Positions 7,466 to 15,788 of a DNA stretch of 64,000 nucleotides are shown here, piece after piece; within the stretch, counting starts at the first letter, position 1, and each line of letters opens with the position of its first letter. The notes beneath the pieces were generated by a model, which worked only from the letters and a program-made list of their open reading frames with translations, ran no database searches and was not told the origin of the DNA. This stretch comes from Methanobacterium sp. UBA176 (GTDB lineage Archaea; Methanobacteriota; Methanobacteria; Methanobacteriales; Methanobacteriaceae). The stretch lies in assembly GCA_002505765.1 (NCBI GenBank), contig DAVZ01000040.1, forward strand, positions 7,780-71,779. The letters run 5' to 3'. Position numbers and translations under genes: made by a program.

Positions 7466-7562
7466 TCTTCAATATAACCTTGTCCTAAGATAGTCTGATT
7501 TAAGCTAATACCTAAAAAAGATAGAAACAAAAATTTCAATCCTACTGTGGTCTGATTTAAGA
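7466..7562 (-). CRISPR. Residual CRISPR array: two degenerate repeats
   Basis: 7533-7562 reads ATTTCAATCCTACTGTGG followed by TCTGATTTAAGA. This closely resembles the type I-B repeats known from Methanobacteriales (ATTTCAATCC...TCTGATTTTAAC); read on the minus strand it ends in the ATTGAAAT handle. A second, degenerate copy shares TCCTA and GTCTGATTTAAG and ends at 7505. Its TTCAAT start at 7468 is separated by about ten extra bases, and the TTCAAT-to-TTCAAT distance is 67 nt, about one repeat plus one spacer. No further repeats are seen on either side. The minus-strand direction matches the cas genes about 1 kb away. Confidence 0.6.
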
Positions 7563-7674
7563 TAGTAGTGATCTATTATCACGGGCCCGTAAAATGCTTT
7601 AATGGGCAAAATAGGATATTAAATATCCTTAAATAAAAATAATAAGTTATATATTAATCATTCGAATTGAAAAA

Positions 7675-7938
7675 TTAGTAACTATCGTCATGATGACCAA
7701 ACCATACAAAAACAACAGTTCTATTCTCTTCATCCACTCTAAAACACAGTAAAAAACTATTGTCGCCGATATGAACTCTTTTGTAACGTTGCAAAGGCCT
7801 TTTAAGATTCTTATAATGGTTAGGGTTAGTTAAAATTTCATTAACTTTTTTCCAAACTGCCTCATGAGCTTTTGAATTTTTCTTTGCAAGTTTTCTAAGT
7901 CTTTTATCTACTTTCTCTCCAAACTTCTTCCTGTACAT
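7675..7938 (-). CDS. RelE-family toxin
   Basis: From the Met at 7938 the protein has 87 residues (MYRKKFGEKVDKRLRKLAKK...), the normal RelE/YafQ length. It shows the order LKRPLQRYKRVHIGDNSFLLCFRVDEENRTVVFVWFGHHDDSY: a basic loop, the central strands and an HHDDSY tail with histidine and tyrosine typical of archaeal mRNA-cleaving RelE relatives. A longer start at 7989 exists but adds 17 non-conserved residues read through the antitoxin. The antitoxin gene overlaps its 5' end, forming an operon. Confidence 0.8.
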   Translation of the reverse strand: MYRKKFGEKVDKRLRKLAKKNSKAHEAVWKKVNEILTNPNHYKNLKRPLQRYKRVHIGDNSFLLCFRVDEENRTVVFVWFGHHDDSY

Positions 7939-8143
7939 GTCTATCTTTGGAATTCCTTGCTTCTTTTCGCATGTTTTCAAAGTATTCATCCACGTCGTCG
8001 ATTTCGATAAAATCTTCTTCTTCGGCTTCCATGATGGCTTTAACTAACCTTGGATCTTCCTCTTCTTCTGGATTAAATGCAACTTCTTTACCGTCAATCA
8101 TTACTACTTTTAATTTTTCATGATGTTTTTTATTTTGAGCCAT
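7904..8143 (-). CDS. Antitoxin of the RelE pair
   Basis: From ATG 8143 (behind GGTGG with five-base spacing) the product has 79 residues, beginning MAQNKKHHEKLKVVMIDGKEV. Further upstream ATGs at 8155 and 8170 are possible. The protein is strongly acidic (EEEEDPRLVKAIMEAEEEDFIEIDD) with a basic C-terminus. The layout and charge fit an antitoxin that neutralises the basic toxin encoded in the overlapping downstream gene. The family is weakly conserved and is assigned mainly by context. Confidence 0.7.
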   Translation of the reverse strand: MAQNKKHHEKLKVVMIDGKEVAFNPEEEEDPRLVKAIMEAEEEDFIEIDDVDEYFENMRKEARNSKDRHVQEEVWRESR

Positions 8144-8482
8144 GGCGTCCACCATATTAATCCGCCTCATAGTTATACATATAATTATTATTTCGTGTTA
8201 ATATAAAGTTATTCAGTGATAATAGGCGCATGTCAAAATTATTTTTTGTGTAGTAGCAAATAATAAATTGAGAATTATTTTCTTGATTTTCCTTAGTACT
8301 GAATTCCAGCATTATTTGGTGTGCCTGTTTTTCTGTTATCTTCTAGCCACAAGCTTTCAGGCCCCAGATTCTGCTTAAAAATGTCACCTTTTAATGGATT
8401 GTAAATGGATTTCTAATATTTATTTTGATAATTCAGCGTGTTAAATATTCTTTAGCCTAAGTAAAAGGTTTAAATAACATTT
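8144..8482. other. Intergenic region, possible decayed ORF
   Basis: It holds no intact gene. On the minus strand, 8412-8293 is open for 39 codons without a start and reads like protein (IYNPLKGDIFKQNLGPESLW). It may be the tail of a lost gene between the cas operon and the CRISPR remnant. The family is not recognised. No leader or repeat was seen. Confidence 0.3.
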
Positions 8483-11134
8483 TCAAAGAACATTATCATC
8501 TTCAAAATCCATTAATTCATTAATTTCATCGTTCTCCATTTTTTCAAAAATACTGTCAACCCCACATTCATAAATAGATTTGAGTTCTTCTTCTGTTAGC
8601 CTATCTAATACATAAAATCCTTTAAATTCAGGAAATGATATTTTATTTAAAAAATCACTTTTTTCTGAATAAAATATGGGAATGCTTACAGAATATTCAT
8701 AAAGTATTTTCTTTAAATCCCATTTATTCACTTTTTTATCTGTTAATTTTGATATTTCCTCTTCAATTTCTTTCCAAGGAATTTTCCTGTTTTCAGAATT
8801 ACTTATTATTTTGGCAAATTCCTTTTTAATATCAGGATCCTCTTCTGTGAATTCCATAAGATTTGGAATCACTGCATTAACTCCTGCGATAGTTCTAAAA
8901 AGTCTTTGAGCTTGGCTCTTTTTTTCGACCGTAAAATATTTTAAATAGTCCAAATTTTCTTGTATTCCTTTTTCATAAATTTCTTTAAGCTTGGTTCCGT
9001 TAATTTCTTTTTCAAAAACTTCTTTTATCATTTCCATTTCATCTTCATAATTTAAAGCATTTGAATTAGCTTCATGTTCTTTTAGAACTTCAAAAGTCTT
9101 TTTAATTACTTTATAGTCGTAAATAGCTCTTGTTCCTTTATCAACTTCCAAATGTTCATCTTCGGTTTTTTCACCTGAAAAAATAACTATATTTGGCGTG
9201 TCGATAGGATAATCCTCCACTCTGTTCCTATAAACTCTTCCCCATCTTTGAATTTGACTGTCAATTGTTGATATTTCTGTTATCATTGCATCAAAATCTA
9301 AGTCAACTGAAGCTTCAACAATCTGGGTTGATACAACTATTACTTTCTCGTTGTTTTCTTTATCTTTGATTTTTTCTTTAATTTCTTTTATACGTCTGCG
9401 TTTTTCTTTTTCTATCAGTCTCGAATGCAAAAGATAAACGTTTCCTTTATTTTTTAGATTTTCATAAATTTTAATAGCTTTTTTAACGTTATTTACTATT
9501 ATAAACAAATTTTTATTTTTGAAATCTTCGATCAATTTATCTAATTCAGATTCACTCTCTTTTTTTAATTTTAGATCGCTATCAAACAGATTTTTTTCTA
9601 CAACAGCAATTTTATGTCTTTTTCGGTTGAAATTCTTAATTTTATTTTTTATTTTTTCATCAAACTTCGCAACGTCTTTAATTTCAAAGCCATCTTCGCC
9701 CATCTCATTGAAATACTTCTCATAATATGGGGGGAATGTAGCAGTTATTATAAGAATCTTTCCTTTGAGTTTGCGAATAATTTCAAGTGTTTTAATGATT
9801 ATTGCCGCCATTTCCTCATTATATGTTTGTATTTCGTCAATAACTATGGATGAAAAAGGATAAACAGAAATTACTTTATCAGAGCCGTAATAATTCAAAG
9901 AAGTTAGAAATACCTGATCTGGAGTTGTAAGGAGTATAGGGGAAGAAATCATTTGTGTTGAGGTCATCATTTTATCTATATCCAAATCACTTCCTTTTTT
10001 TTCTTCTTTGATATATTCAATAAATGCTGTTGAGTGTAATATGTCTACAGATTCTTTATCAAAATAGCCATCCTTAGAATTTCGAAAACGTGAAAATAAA
10101 TCGTTTAGAGCAACTCTTAATGGTAAAGTATAAATCAATTTCCTTTTATTTATTTCAGCCCACAAAAGGGCAAACTCAGTTTTTCCTGAACCAGTAGGAG
10201 CTACAAGAATAAGAGATTTATCTGTATCTATGTCATCCAATACGTCTTTTTGCCAAAGATATATTTCTTTATTTTTTTTGGATATATTCGCTTTTATCTC
10301 GTTCGATAATCCCTCAAAAACATTTTTAAGCCCTTTACGTTCAATTTCAACTCCACCACTAGAGGAATAATCACATCTTCTAAGGAAACCAAGTAAAACT
10401 AAAAAATCATAATCTGGATTGTCATTATCTATATCATAGAACTCTGCAAATTCAGATATGTCATCTTCACGAGAATTTATCTTTTCAAGGAGTAAATTTG
10501 TTTTCCCAATATTCGTTTCTGCTTCTAGTGAATTAATTGCTGAACATGCTATTTCAGAATTAGAAAATTCATCTTTAATATATTTAAACAAGTTCATGAG
10601 GAAATTTCGTAAAATACCAGAATTTCCATTGATAAATTTAAGATAAGAAGATGTAGCCTTACGATAGTTAGAAATTATCTCCATAAGATCTTTTTCTGCA
10701 ATGAAATACTCATTATAATGATGGAGAAGTATTGCTGTCCTCAGTTTTTTGTCTAATTCGTTGTTTCCTAATATAAATGTGCTCCAAATCGACGAAAGTA
10801 TTTCATGCCTTGGATATCTCATTTCAGGATTATTAAGTGGCTTTAAAAAAGTTTTTAACTTTTTCCAATCTTCACTATCTTTTTCATCGCTATTAAAAAC
10901 CTTTTTCTGGAAAGTATAATCAATTTTACCAAGATCATGTAATATAGCTGCAATCACAAGTTTTTCAAAAATGTCATTGTTAGCAACCATATCGTAATTA
11001 AATGAATCTTTATTTTCTTTCACAAATTCATTGAGTTCTAAAACTCTTCTTACAGCTTCTTTTAGGTGGTCTTTAAGTAAATAATTTTCCTGATCTCCTG
11101 ATTTGGCTCTTAAAATATCAATTAACTCATCCAT
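8483..11134 (-). CDS. cas3: Cas3 helicase-nuclease, downstream cassette
   Basis: This 883-residue protein combines an N-terminal HD nuclease (AAILHDLGKIDYTF, HD near residues 66-67, and a later RHEILSS) with an SF2 helicase. The helicase shows Walker A (APTGSGKTEFALLW), DEIQ box (VIDEIQTYN), motif III (ITATFPP), motif V (VEASVDLDFD) and motif VI (IQRWGRVYRN). Cas3 unwinds and degrades target DNA after recruitment by Cascade. The start is ATG 11134, overlapping the cas5 stop (TAATG) behind GGTGG; the frame is open three codons further. It is last in the cassette. Confidence 0.95.
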   Translation of the reverse strand: MDELIDILRAKSGDQENYLLKDHLKEAVRRVLELNEFVKENKDSFNYDMVANNDIFEKLVIAAILHDLGKIDYTFQKKVFNSDEKDSEDWKKLKTFLKPLNNPEMRYPRHEILSSIWSTFILGNNELDKKLRTAILLHHYNEYFIAEKDLMEIISNYRKATSSYLKFINGNSGILRNFLMNLFKYIKDEFSNSEIACSAINSLEAETNIGKTNLLLEKINSREDDISEFAEFYDIDNDNPDYDFLVLLGFLRRCDYSSSGGVEIERKGLKNVFEGLSNEIKANISKKNKEIYLWQKDVLDDIDTDKSLILVAPTGSGKTEFALLWAEINKRKLIYTLPLRVALNDLFSRFRNSKDGYFDKESVDILHSTAFIEYIKEEKKGSDLDIDKMMTSTQMISSPILLTTPDQVFLTSLNYYGSDKVISVYPFSSIVIDEIQTYNEEMAAIIIKTLEIIRKLKGKILIITATFPPYYEKYFNEMGEDGFEIKDVAKFDEKIKNKIKNFNRKRHKIAVVEKNLFDSDLKLKKESESELDKLIEDFKNKNLFIIVNNVKKAIKIYENLKNKGNVYLLHSRLIEKEKRRRIKEIKEKIKDKENNEKVIVVSTQIVEASVDLDFDAMITEISTIDSQIQRWGRVYRNRVEDYPIDTPNIVIFSGEKTEDEHLEVDKGTRAIYDYKVIKKTFEVLKEHEANSNALNYEDEMEMIKEVFEKEINGTKLKEIYEKGIQENLDYLKYFTVEKKSQAQRLFRTIAGVNAVIPNLMEFTEEDPDIKKEFAKIISNSENRKIPWKEIEEEISKLTDKKVNKWDLKKILYEYSVSIPIFYSEKSDFLNKISFPEFKGFYVLDRLTEEELKSIYECGVDSIFEKMENDEINELMDFEDDNVL

Positions 11135-11973
11135 TACAACCACCCGAATTCTTCAGGTATTTTGAAGTTCAAATTTTTATCCTTTATATTGTAATTTTCA
11201 ACTTTTACTTCATCTTTAAGAAAAATAACTTGATCCAATCCTGTATACATAACAGTTTCAAATTCTGGAATTCTTTTAGTGGATTTAGTAATTTCTGCTT
11301 TGTTTTTGATACATTTGTCACCATTTTTAAAAATTACCTTTAATGGAATAGAATAAACTGGAAATTTTTCATTTTTGATTGGAAATTCTCCATGAGAACC
11401 ATTATCTGCTTTGAGTTTGATATAAGCTGGTTGTGTCAACCAGATGTTTTTCTTTGCTATTTTTTCAGAGAAAGAGAAATCTTCTTCAGAATAAACGCCC
11501 CTCAAGAATATTATATCTTCACTTCGTCCAAGATAAGGAATTTTAGATGGATTTAACAAAGCTTTTTCCATTTCTTCAATTAAATCTTCTCTTCCTTTAA
11601 GGAAGATGTAAACGCGACCGTTGAATAATTCTTGCTGAAAAACAGGAGATCTTTGAGAAGTTACACCTCTTCCATATAAAGGAAATCCTTGATTCCACAG
11701 TTTTATTTTACCGTTGTATTTCATGAGGTCAATACCATTAGAACCTTTAATTAAGCTTTGATAGTTCCAGAAAACACTCTCGAAGCATCCATGAATACTT
11801 ACTTTGATTTCATAGAATTTCTTCTTATAGTATTCTCCTGTAATATTCTGCAGCATACCAATTATCGTTGATTTGGGTGGTAAAGGATAACTTTGAGCAT
11901 AATAAAACGTGAAAGGGTTTCTATATTGTGCAAATGGTTGGAATATTTCAAGAAGGGTTATTTTATCTACCAT
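11134..11973 (-). CDS. cas5: Cas5, downstream cassette
   Basis: The 279-residue Cas5 begins ITLLEIFQPFAQYRNPFTFYYAQSYPLPPKSTIIGML, the characteristic first strand and the proline-rich PPxSTIxGML turn of Cas5t/Cas5b proteins. Cas5 caps the 5' handle of the crRNA in Cascade. It lies 18 nt after cas7 and overlaps cas3 by one base. At 279 residues it is longer than the upstream cassette's copy (221). Sequence divergence from that copy is large, so the two cassettes are not a recent duplication. Confidence 0.92.
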   Translation of the reverse strand: MVDKITLLEIFQPFAQYRNPFTFYYAQSYPLPPKSTIIGMLQNITGEYYKKKFYEIKVSIHGCFESVFWNYQSLIKGSNGIDLMKYNGKIKLWNQGFPLYGRGVTSQRSPVFQQELFNGRVYIFLKGREDLIEEMEKALLNPSKIPYLGRSEDIIFLRGVYSEEDFSFSEKIAKKNIWLTQPAYIKLKADNGSHGEFPIKNEKFPVYSIPLKVIFKNGDKCIKNKAEITKSTKRIPEFETVMYTGLDQVIFLKDEVKVENYNIKDKNLNFKIPEEFGWL

Positions 11974-11991
11974 AAGATGATCACTCTGCTT

Positions 11992-13314
11992 TTAACTATT
12001 CTTTTTAAATTCTACTTTAATACTGGGATCGTAGAATATAGTTACTTCTTCGCATCCTTTTGGAGCAGATTCGTTATCAGAATCAGAGTTTTCATTTTTC
12101 TTTGTTGCTTCTTCTTGAGAATCCTTTTTATCTTCAAACAGATGATTTATACATCTAAAGACTTTTTCTTCATCTAATTTAAGTGCATTATTTAAGCCAA
12201 TAATTTCGAAAATTGGTTTTCTGCTCTTGATTGTTTTATGCCTAACTTTTAACAATTTTCCACCATTTTCAAGCGGTGATTCTTCTATTTCGTCATACTC
12301 CTCTTCTACATATTTATCAAGAAGAGCAATTTTATCCTTGTAAGTTTTATAAGGCTTGTCTTTGTAAACACCTAAAATCATCAGTTTAGGAGATAAATCT
12401 TCGCATCTACCTTTTATGCTTCTATTAAGGTTTAATATTGCATTTATAAGATTTTTTATACGTTTTTTTCTAGTATCTTCATCTAATTCGTATTTTACAA
12501 TCATTGCACCTAAATTTTCATTGTATTCAATAATTTCAGAACTCTCCATTCCTGAAATCTTCACTTTACTATCCTCACTTTTGAAAGGCAAGATTATTTT
12601 AGAAATACTAGTTTTAGGTTCACTATTATTTTTATGTACAAATTTTAATGGTTCATTGGTTCCATATGAAATTTCAAAATCAGTAGATGTTTCATTTTGT
12701 TTTATTTGAATAGAATTTATAGTTTTTTCAGTATTTTTCTCTTTTATTTTTTTAGCTAAGTAAACTTCCAAATTACCAACACTACTCACATCAATCATTG
12801 TTGTATATTGATAAAATGTTTCATGTTCTTCAGAAGTAAATGGATCTATAGGCATATCTCCTCTAAATTTACGCATTCTATTAGCTAAACCTAAATTTGC
12901 ATTAAATAATGCATCATAGTTAAAGTGAGTCATTGAAACTGCATGATTAATCTTTACTGGAGCTGTTCTGGAATTTGGTGGCTGTGTAGAAGTAATTAAG
13001 TATCCAAACAAATCAAATTCAGGATAGCTTAAAATATCACCAGAACACAGTAAATCAGGTTTTGGTTGTATTGATCCTTCTTTATTGCCTCTTCCTGTTT
13101 CTGTCGTAAGTATTTCTCCTTCACCAATTTCCCATAAACCCATATTTTTCGCGGTTTCAAGTAAACTGTATCTTAAAGCGTATCTGCTAACCAGAGTATA
13201 CTGTCTTCCATCCCATTTTGTTATCTTTTTAAGCTCTTGATAATTCCCGCTTCCTTGATCATAGTTTAAAGAGTTCCCATAGAATACAATATCCATAACA
13301 ATATATTTTCCCAT
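11992..13314 (-). CDS. cas7: Cas7 (Cst2/DevR type), downstream cassette
   Basis: This backbone subunit of Cascade has 440 residues from ATG 13314, chosen because GGAGGTAAT lies eight bases upstream inside the end of the previous gene. It starts MGKYIVMDIVFYGNSLNYDQGSGN, has YTLVSRYALRYSL and TAPVKINHAVS as expected of the Cst2/DevR RAMP family. A lysine/glutamate-rich C-terminus (EDKKDSQEEATKKNENSD) is variable. It is about 110 residues longer than the upstream cassette's Cas7, the excess being in the middle and tail. Confidence 0.92.
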   Translation of the reverse strand: MGKYIVMDIVFYGNSLNYDQGSGNYQELKKITKWDGRQYTLVSRYALRYSLLETAKNMGLWEIGEGEILTTETGRGNKEGSIQPKPDLLCSGDILSYPEFDLFGYLITSTQPPNSRTAPVKINHAVSMTHFNYDALFNANLGLANRMRKFRGDMPIDPFTSEEHETFYQYTTMIDVSSVGNLEVYLAKKIKEKNTEKTINSIQIKQNETSTDFEISYGTNEPLKFVHKNNSEPKTSISKIILPFKSEDSKVKISGMESSEIIEYNENLGAMIVKYELDEDTRKKRIKNLINAILNLNRSIKGRCEDLSPKLMILGVYKDKPYKTYKDKIALLDKYVEEEYDEIEESPLENGGKLLKVRHKTIKSRKPIFEIIGLNNALKLDEEKVFRCINHLFEDKKDSQEEATKKNENSDSDNESAPKGCEEVTIFYDPSIKVEFKKNS

Positions 13315-13315
13315 A

Positions 13316-13657
13316 TTAATTACCTCCATTAGATTCTGCAGACATTATTCCCATAATAATTGAATAAGCAACATTTTCAAAGCTTTCTGGCGTTAAAGGA
13401 TAAATTTCCTGTAATTTATCAGATAGTTTCTTAACATCTTCATTTGCTTTTTGTCCATTTAACGTTCTTAAAAGAATAGAAAAAAATTCTTTTTGATTAC
13501 TTGATTTAGTCGTATTTAATAACTTATAAACAATTTTTTGCCTATAATTATCAGACCCAATCTTATTAAAAGCATTATCAGTGTATTTTTTTATTTTCCA
13601 GAGATCACTTTGTGATACTGGTTTTTTAGTCCTAAATTCAACCTCTACATTCTCCAA
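13316..13657 (-). CDS. Cas11-like small subunit, homologous to Cas8 C-terminus
   Basis: This 113-residue helical protein has a TTG start behind AGGAGGTG, 12 nt after cas8. Its segment IVYKLLNTTKSSNQKEFFSI and later SFENVAYSIIMGIM align by eye with the end of the adjacent Cas8 (TAYRLIAAIKRQNKHAFVNI and NWENYALALLIGFL), with matching spacing. In type I-B systems the small subunit Cas11 is usually made by internal translation of cas8. Here a separate gene appears to supply it, probably from duplication of the Cas8 C-terminal domain. The homology should be tested by profile comparison. Confidence 0.7.
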   Translation of the reverse strand: MENVEVEFRTKKPVSQSDLWKIKKYTDNAFNKIGSDNYRQKIVYKLLNTTKSSNQKEFFSILLRTLNGQKANEDVKKLSDKLQEIYPLTPESFENVAYSIIMGIMSAESNGGN

Positions 13658-13669
13658 TTTTTACACCTC

Positions 13670-15658
13670 CTATAAAAACCCAATAAGTAATGCAAGAGCG
13701 TAATTTTCCCAATTATCTTCATTCTGCACCACATTGCTAAAAATATAACCATTAAGATCTTTAATAGACTTAACCTTTTTAGGATCAATTTTACTTTGCT
13801 CAAGTAATGCTTTTAAAATAATATTCACAAATGCATGTTTATTTTGTCTTTTTATAGCTGCGATAAGCCTATAAGCAGTTTTTTCCTTATTATCATCAGA
13901 AAAAATTTTAGAAACATTTCTATATGCTAAATTCATTCGATTATAATTCTCTTTTATCTGGAACACAATATCTTCAAGCTCTAAATGTATAAATTGTTCA
14001 AAAATTCTTCTTTTGTTGCCTTTGGATAAAGATTTGATCTTAGCATCCACAGAAAGGTTATACAGTAAGACTTTAGTGAATTTTTGATTTGTTTTATTGT
14101 TTATTCTTAAAATAGTGTGTTTGAGGATGCGTGGGAATAATGGTTTATTCTTAATGAATTCTTCAAGCAACCAAACCCGTTCAGAATTTTTATCCGCTTT
14201 ATCTCCTTTAATTTGAAGATTTAAGTTTAAGGCATTTCTTATAGCGTCGTCAATGATTATACTTGCTCCAAGCTTTGTAATACCAAGATATCTCACATCC
14301 TTCAATTTTTGGTTTTCAATTCCCTCAAATTCTATTAAATACATACTTTCCAAAGAGAACTTAGCTTTATTTTCTATTAACTCATCAATTATCGAAGACC
14401 ATGTAATTTTAAATATTGAATCTTTTTTTCCCATTCTAGAAATTTTTGTTTTAATTCCTTTGTTAATCGAATAAGAAAGATTGAGATTATTTGTATAAAA
14501 AAGAATATTCCTGTGTGCAAAAAACTGGAAGGCATTAGCAAAGGAAAGTAACAACAAATAAACTGGAAATTTCAGATTTAATCCAGATTCAATTTCATTC
14601 AATGTAAGTGGCATTGTGTATCCTACATTGAAAAACTCAATTGGGGAATATAAAAAAGGATTTGCTGTAGAGTCTGGAGAAAATTCGTATGAACTTAATT
14701 CTCCTTTTTTTCCATATTCTTTTTGTATCTTTGTATACCATTTTTTCTTTAAATTATCCTTGTTTTTATTATCTAAACAAAATTCTTTCTCGCAAAAATC
14801 AATAATCTCTGCTTTTCTCTTCTTTTGATATAACATCTTTTCGATTGTATCTACAAAAACCATATGATTGACACTGATATTTTTACAAAAACTAATGAAC
14901 TCAATAAATGATTCTTGATCTTTTAAAGCTCTAATTAATTTTATATTGGAAAGATCTTTTCGTAAAAGATAATACAAATATAAAAAAGATAAAAAGATTT
15001 CTTTTTTAGGATTATAAAGGAAGAAATTCCGATGATCCTTAGGAAGATTTAAATCAAAATTCAAAATAAGGTCATTGACTTTATCCATTACGCTTATGAA
15101 CATATCTTCTGAATTAGAAAGTATTTCATTTATACGGGATTCGATTTTTGTAGAAAAAATTAGTTTTTCGTTTATTAAATTATTTCTTAATTCATTTATT
15201 TGTGAATCTAGCTCTATTATTTTGTTTTCATGGCTTAAAATATTCTTTTCTAGTCTTTTTATTTTATTTAAATCTTTTTTTGTAATTTTGTCTAAATTAA
15301 GATCTTTATTGGTGCCTAACAATTTTGAAAGTTCTTTTTCTTTTTCTTTTCTTTTTTTTAATGCATCACTTCTTTTTTTACCTATTTTCCCTATTTCTTT
15401 GAAAGTGCTACGAATTTTTGAATGATAAAACAAATAAGCAAACGGAAAATAACCATAGTAAATTAATTCAGAGTTTTCTTTTATTCTATTTTTTAGTTCC
15501 TCAAGGTTCCAACCATAAACTTCTTCCATTAAATTTATAAAGCCCAAAATACCAGTATCAATGAACCAATTACCTGTAAATTGAAGTTCTGGAACATTAA
15601 TATCATTATTCTCAATAATTTCTTCTTCTAAAACATTTTCACGGTTTTCCACCATCAT
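13670..15658 (-). CDS. cas8b: Cas8 large subunit, coiled-coil variant
   Basis: This 662-residue protein starts after a 26-residue acidic leader with LQFTGNWFIDTGILGFINLM, matching the FTGNPFVDAGI opening of the other Cas8 in this window and of Cst1-type proteins. Residues about 85-170 form a highly charged coiled coil (KKRKEKEKELSKLLG, KRLEKNILSHENKIIELDSQ). The CxxC...CxxC zinc ribbon of typical Cst1 is absent. The C-terminal 90 residues resemble the separate Cas11 gene. As large subunit it should recognise the PAM and recruit Cas3. It is 212 residues longer than the upstream cassette's copy. Confidence 0.85.
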   Translation of the reverse strand: MMVENRENVLEEEIIENNDINVPELQFTGNWFIDTGILGFINLMEEVYGWNLEELKNRIKENSELIYYGYFPFAYLFYHSKIRSTFKEIGKIGKKRSDALKKRKEKEKELSKLLGTNKDLNLDKITKKDLNKIKRLEKNILSHENKIIELDSQINELRNNLINEKLIFSTKIESRINEILSNSEDMFISVMDKVNDLILNFDLNLPKDHRNFFLYNPKKEIFLSFLYLYYLLRKDLSNIKLIRALKDQESFIEFISFCKNISVNHMVFVDTIEKMLYQKKRKAEIIDFCEKEFCLDNKNKDNLKKKWYTKIQKEYGKKGELSSYEFSPDSTANPFLYSPIEFFNVGYTMPLTLNEIESGLNLKFPVYLLLLSFANAFQFFAHRNILFYTNNLNLSYSINKGIKTKISRMGKKDSIFKITWSSIIDELIENKAKFSLESMYLIEFEGIENQKLKDVRYLGITKLGASIIIDDAIRNALNLNLQIKGDKADKNSERVWLLEEFIKNKPLFPRILKHTILRINNKTNQKFTKVLLYNLSVDAKIKSLSKGNKRRIFEQFIHLELEDIVFQIKENYNRMNLAYRNVSKIFSDDNKEKTAYRLIAAIKRQNKHAFVNIILKALLEQSKIDPKKVKSIKDLNGYIFSNVVQNEDNWENYALALLIGFL

Positions 15659-15770
15659 AAAGTCATCACCATTCCAAAACCCATACTATTCTTCTCTCCC
15701 AATCCACAATTATACGCAAACTCCAAAAGTCTTTAGTCAGCCTTAATATCAAAATCTCATATAAACGTTC
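15655..15770 (-). pseudogene. cas6 C-terminal remnant
   Basis: The minus strand reads [20 protein letters not shown] and stops at 15655-15657, overlapping the cas8 start. This matches the end of the intact Cas6 at 21018 ([20 protein letters not shown]). DNA similarity continues to about 15770 with an indel. The rest of the gene is gone. The downstream cassette therefore once had its own cas6 and must now rely on the other copy. Confidence 0.88.
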
Positions 15771-15788
15771 AGCTTCATGTAAATCTAA

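Noticed and set aside
7612..7628. Palindrome AGGATATTaAATATCCT as an attachment site
   Set aside because: There is no second copy and no integrase gene nearby; a chance AT palindrome or small operator is simpler.
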